NCBI GenBank assembly: GCA_963383645.1
Contig: OY726565.1
Span: forward strand, 41,133,944-41,197,943
Direction of reading: 5' to 3'
DNA from: Muscardinus avellanarius
Taxonomy: Eukaryota > Chordata > Mammalia > Rodentia > Gliridae
DNA: 64,000 bases
In this document: in pieces, positions 63,861 through 64,000 of the stretch
How positions within the stretch are numbered: the first letter of the stretch is position 1
Layout of the letters: each line of letters opens with the position of its first letter
Made by a program: the position numbers and the translations under genes
Notes under the pieces: model-generated
The model's database searches: none
Seen by the model: only the letters and a program-made list of their open reading frames with translations
Told to the model about the DNA's origin: nothing

Positions 63861-64000
63861 TGGTATTGACAAAACTGTGATGATCTCAAAGCCCCTGAGA
63901 TATCCCCTTGTTATACTTGCATGGAAGTGCAGTGATGGAAGTTAATGGAAGTAGGAATAGATGAGAAGAGGCCTCCCAAGCAGAGCCCATGCTTCCCTGC
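63861..64000. other. Unassigned window end
   Basis: Nothing recognised in the last 140 bases. Confidence 0.4.

Overview
The window looks like a piece of a mammalian nuclear genome, almost certainly from a squirrel-family rodent (Sciuridae; I cannot resolve the species). The main evidence is about 35 copies of a dimeric SINE, a B1-like (7SL-derived) left half joined by an A-rich linker to an ID-like (tRNA-derived) right half. This is the MEN / B1-dID architecture described from squirrels. LINE-1 elements with a shared 3' end (tgcaccaataaaa) and old mammalian repeats (MIR, L2, MaLR LTRs, old L1M) fill most of the rest. I find no host protein-coding gene, no convincing exon, and no tRNA, rRNA or snRNA gene. 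The open frames are either L1 remnants or chance frames.

Layout. 0-11 kb: MIR, L2, L1 tails and MEN copies. At 7.2-8.8 kb a MIR is split by a MEN, which is itself split by an inverted L1. 11.0-13.84 kb: an antisense composite element (L1 5'UTR + ORF1 + about 0.9 kb of unrelated DNA + L1 3' end). 13.9-27.6 kb: microsatellites, L1 tails, MaLR, SINEs and a repeat-poor block (22.3-24.3 kb) with a CTCF-like motif. 27.6-30.7 kb: an L1 3' end abutting two GC-rich minisatellites, a layout that recalls SVA/LAVA retroposons. 31.1-38.5 kb: an old L1M split by a near-full-length younger L1 (31358-36806, with a 14-bp target-site duplication), a SINE fragment and a twin-primed L1. 38.5-47.4 kb: ID, MEN, L2, L1 tails, and an AT-rich palindromic repeat at 46.0-46.25 kb. 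47.6-50.43 kb: a second copy of the composite with an 11-bp target-site duplication. 50.4-64 kb: L1 tails, old repeats, SINE clusters and unassigned DNA.

Nothing here works as an operon or pathway. What can be read is a layered history: MIR/L2/L1M oldest, then younger L1s and MEN subfamilies, then microsatellites grown from retroposon tails. The most unusual item is the duplicated composite L1 derivative, a candidate non-autonomous ORF1-only ('half-L1') lineage. Second is the VNTR-bearing block at 28-30 kb. All family assignments are from recognition by eye; none was confirmed by a database search.
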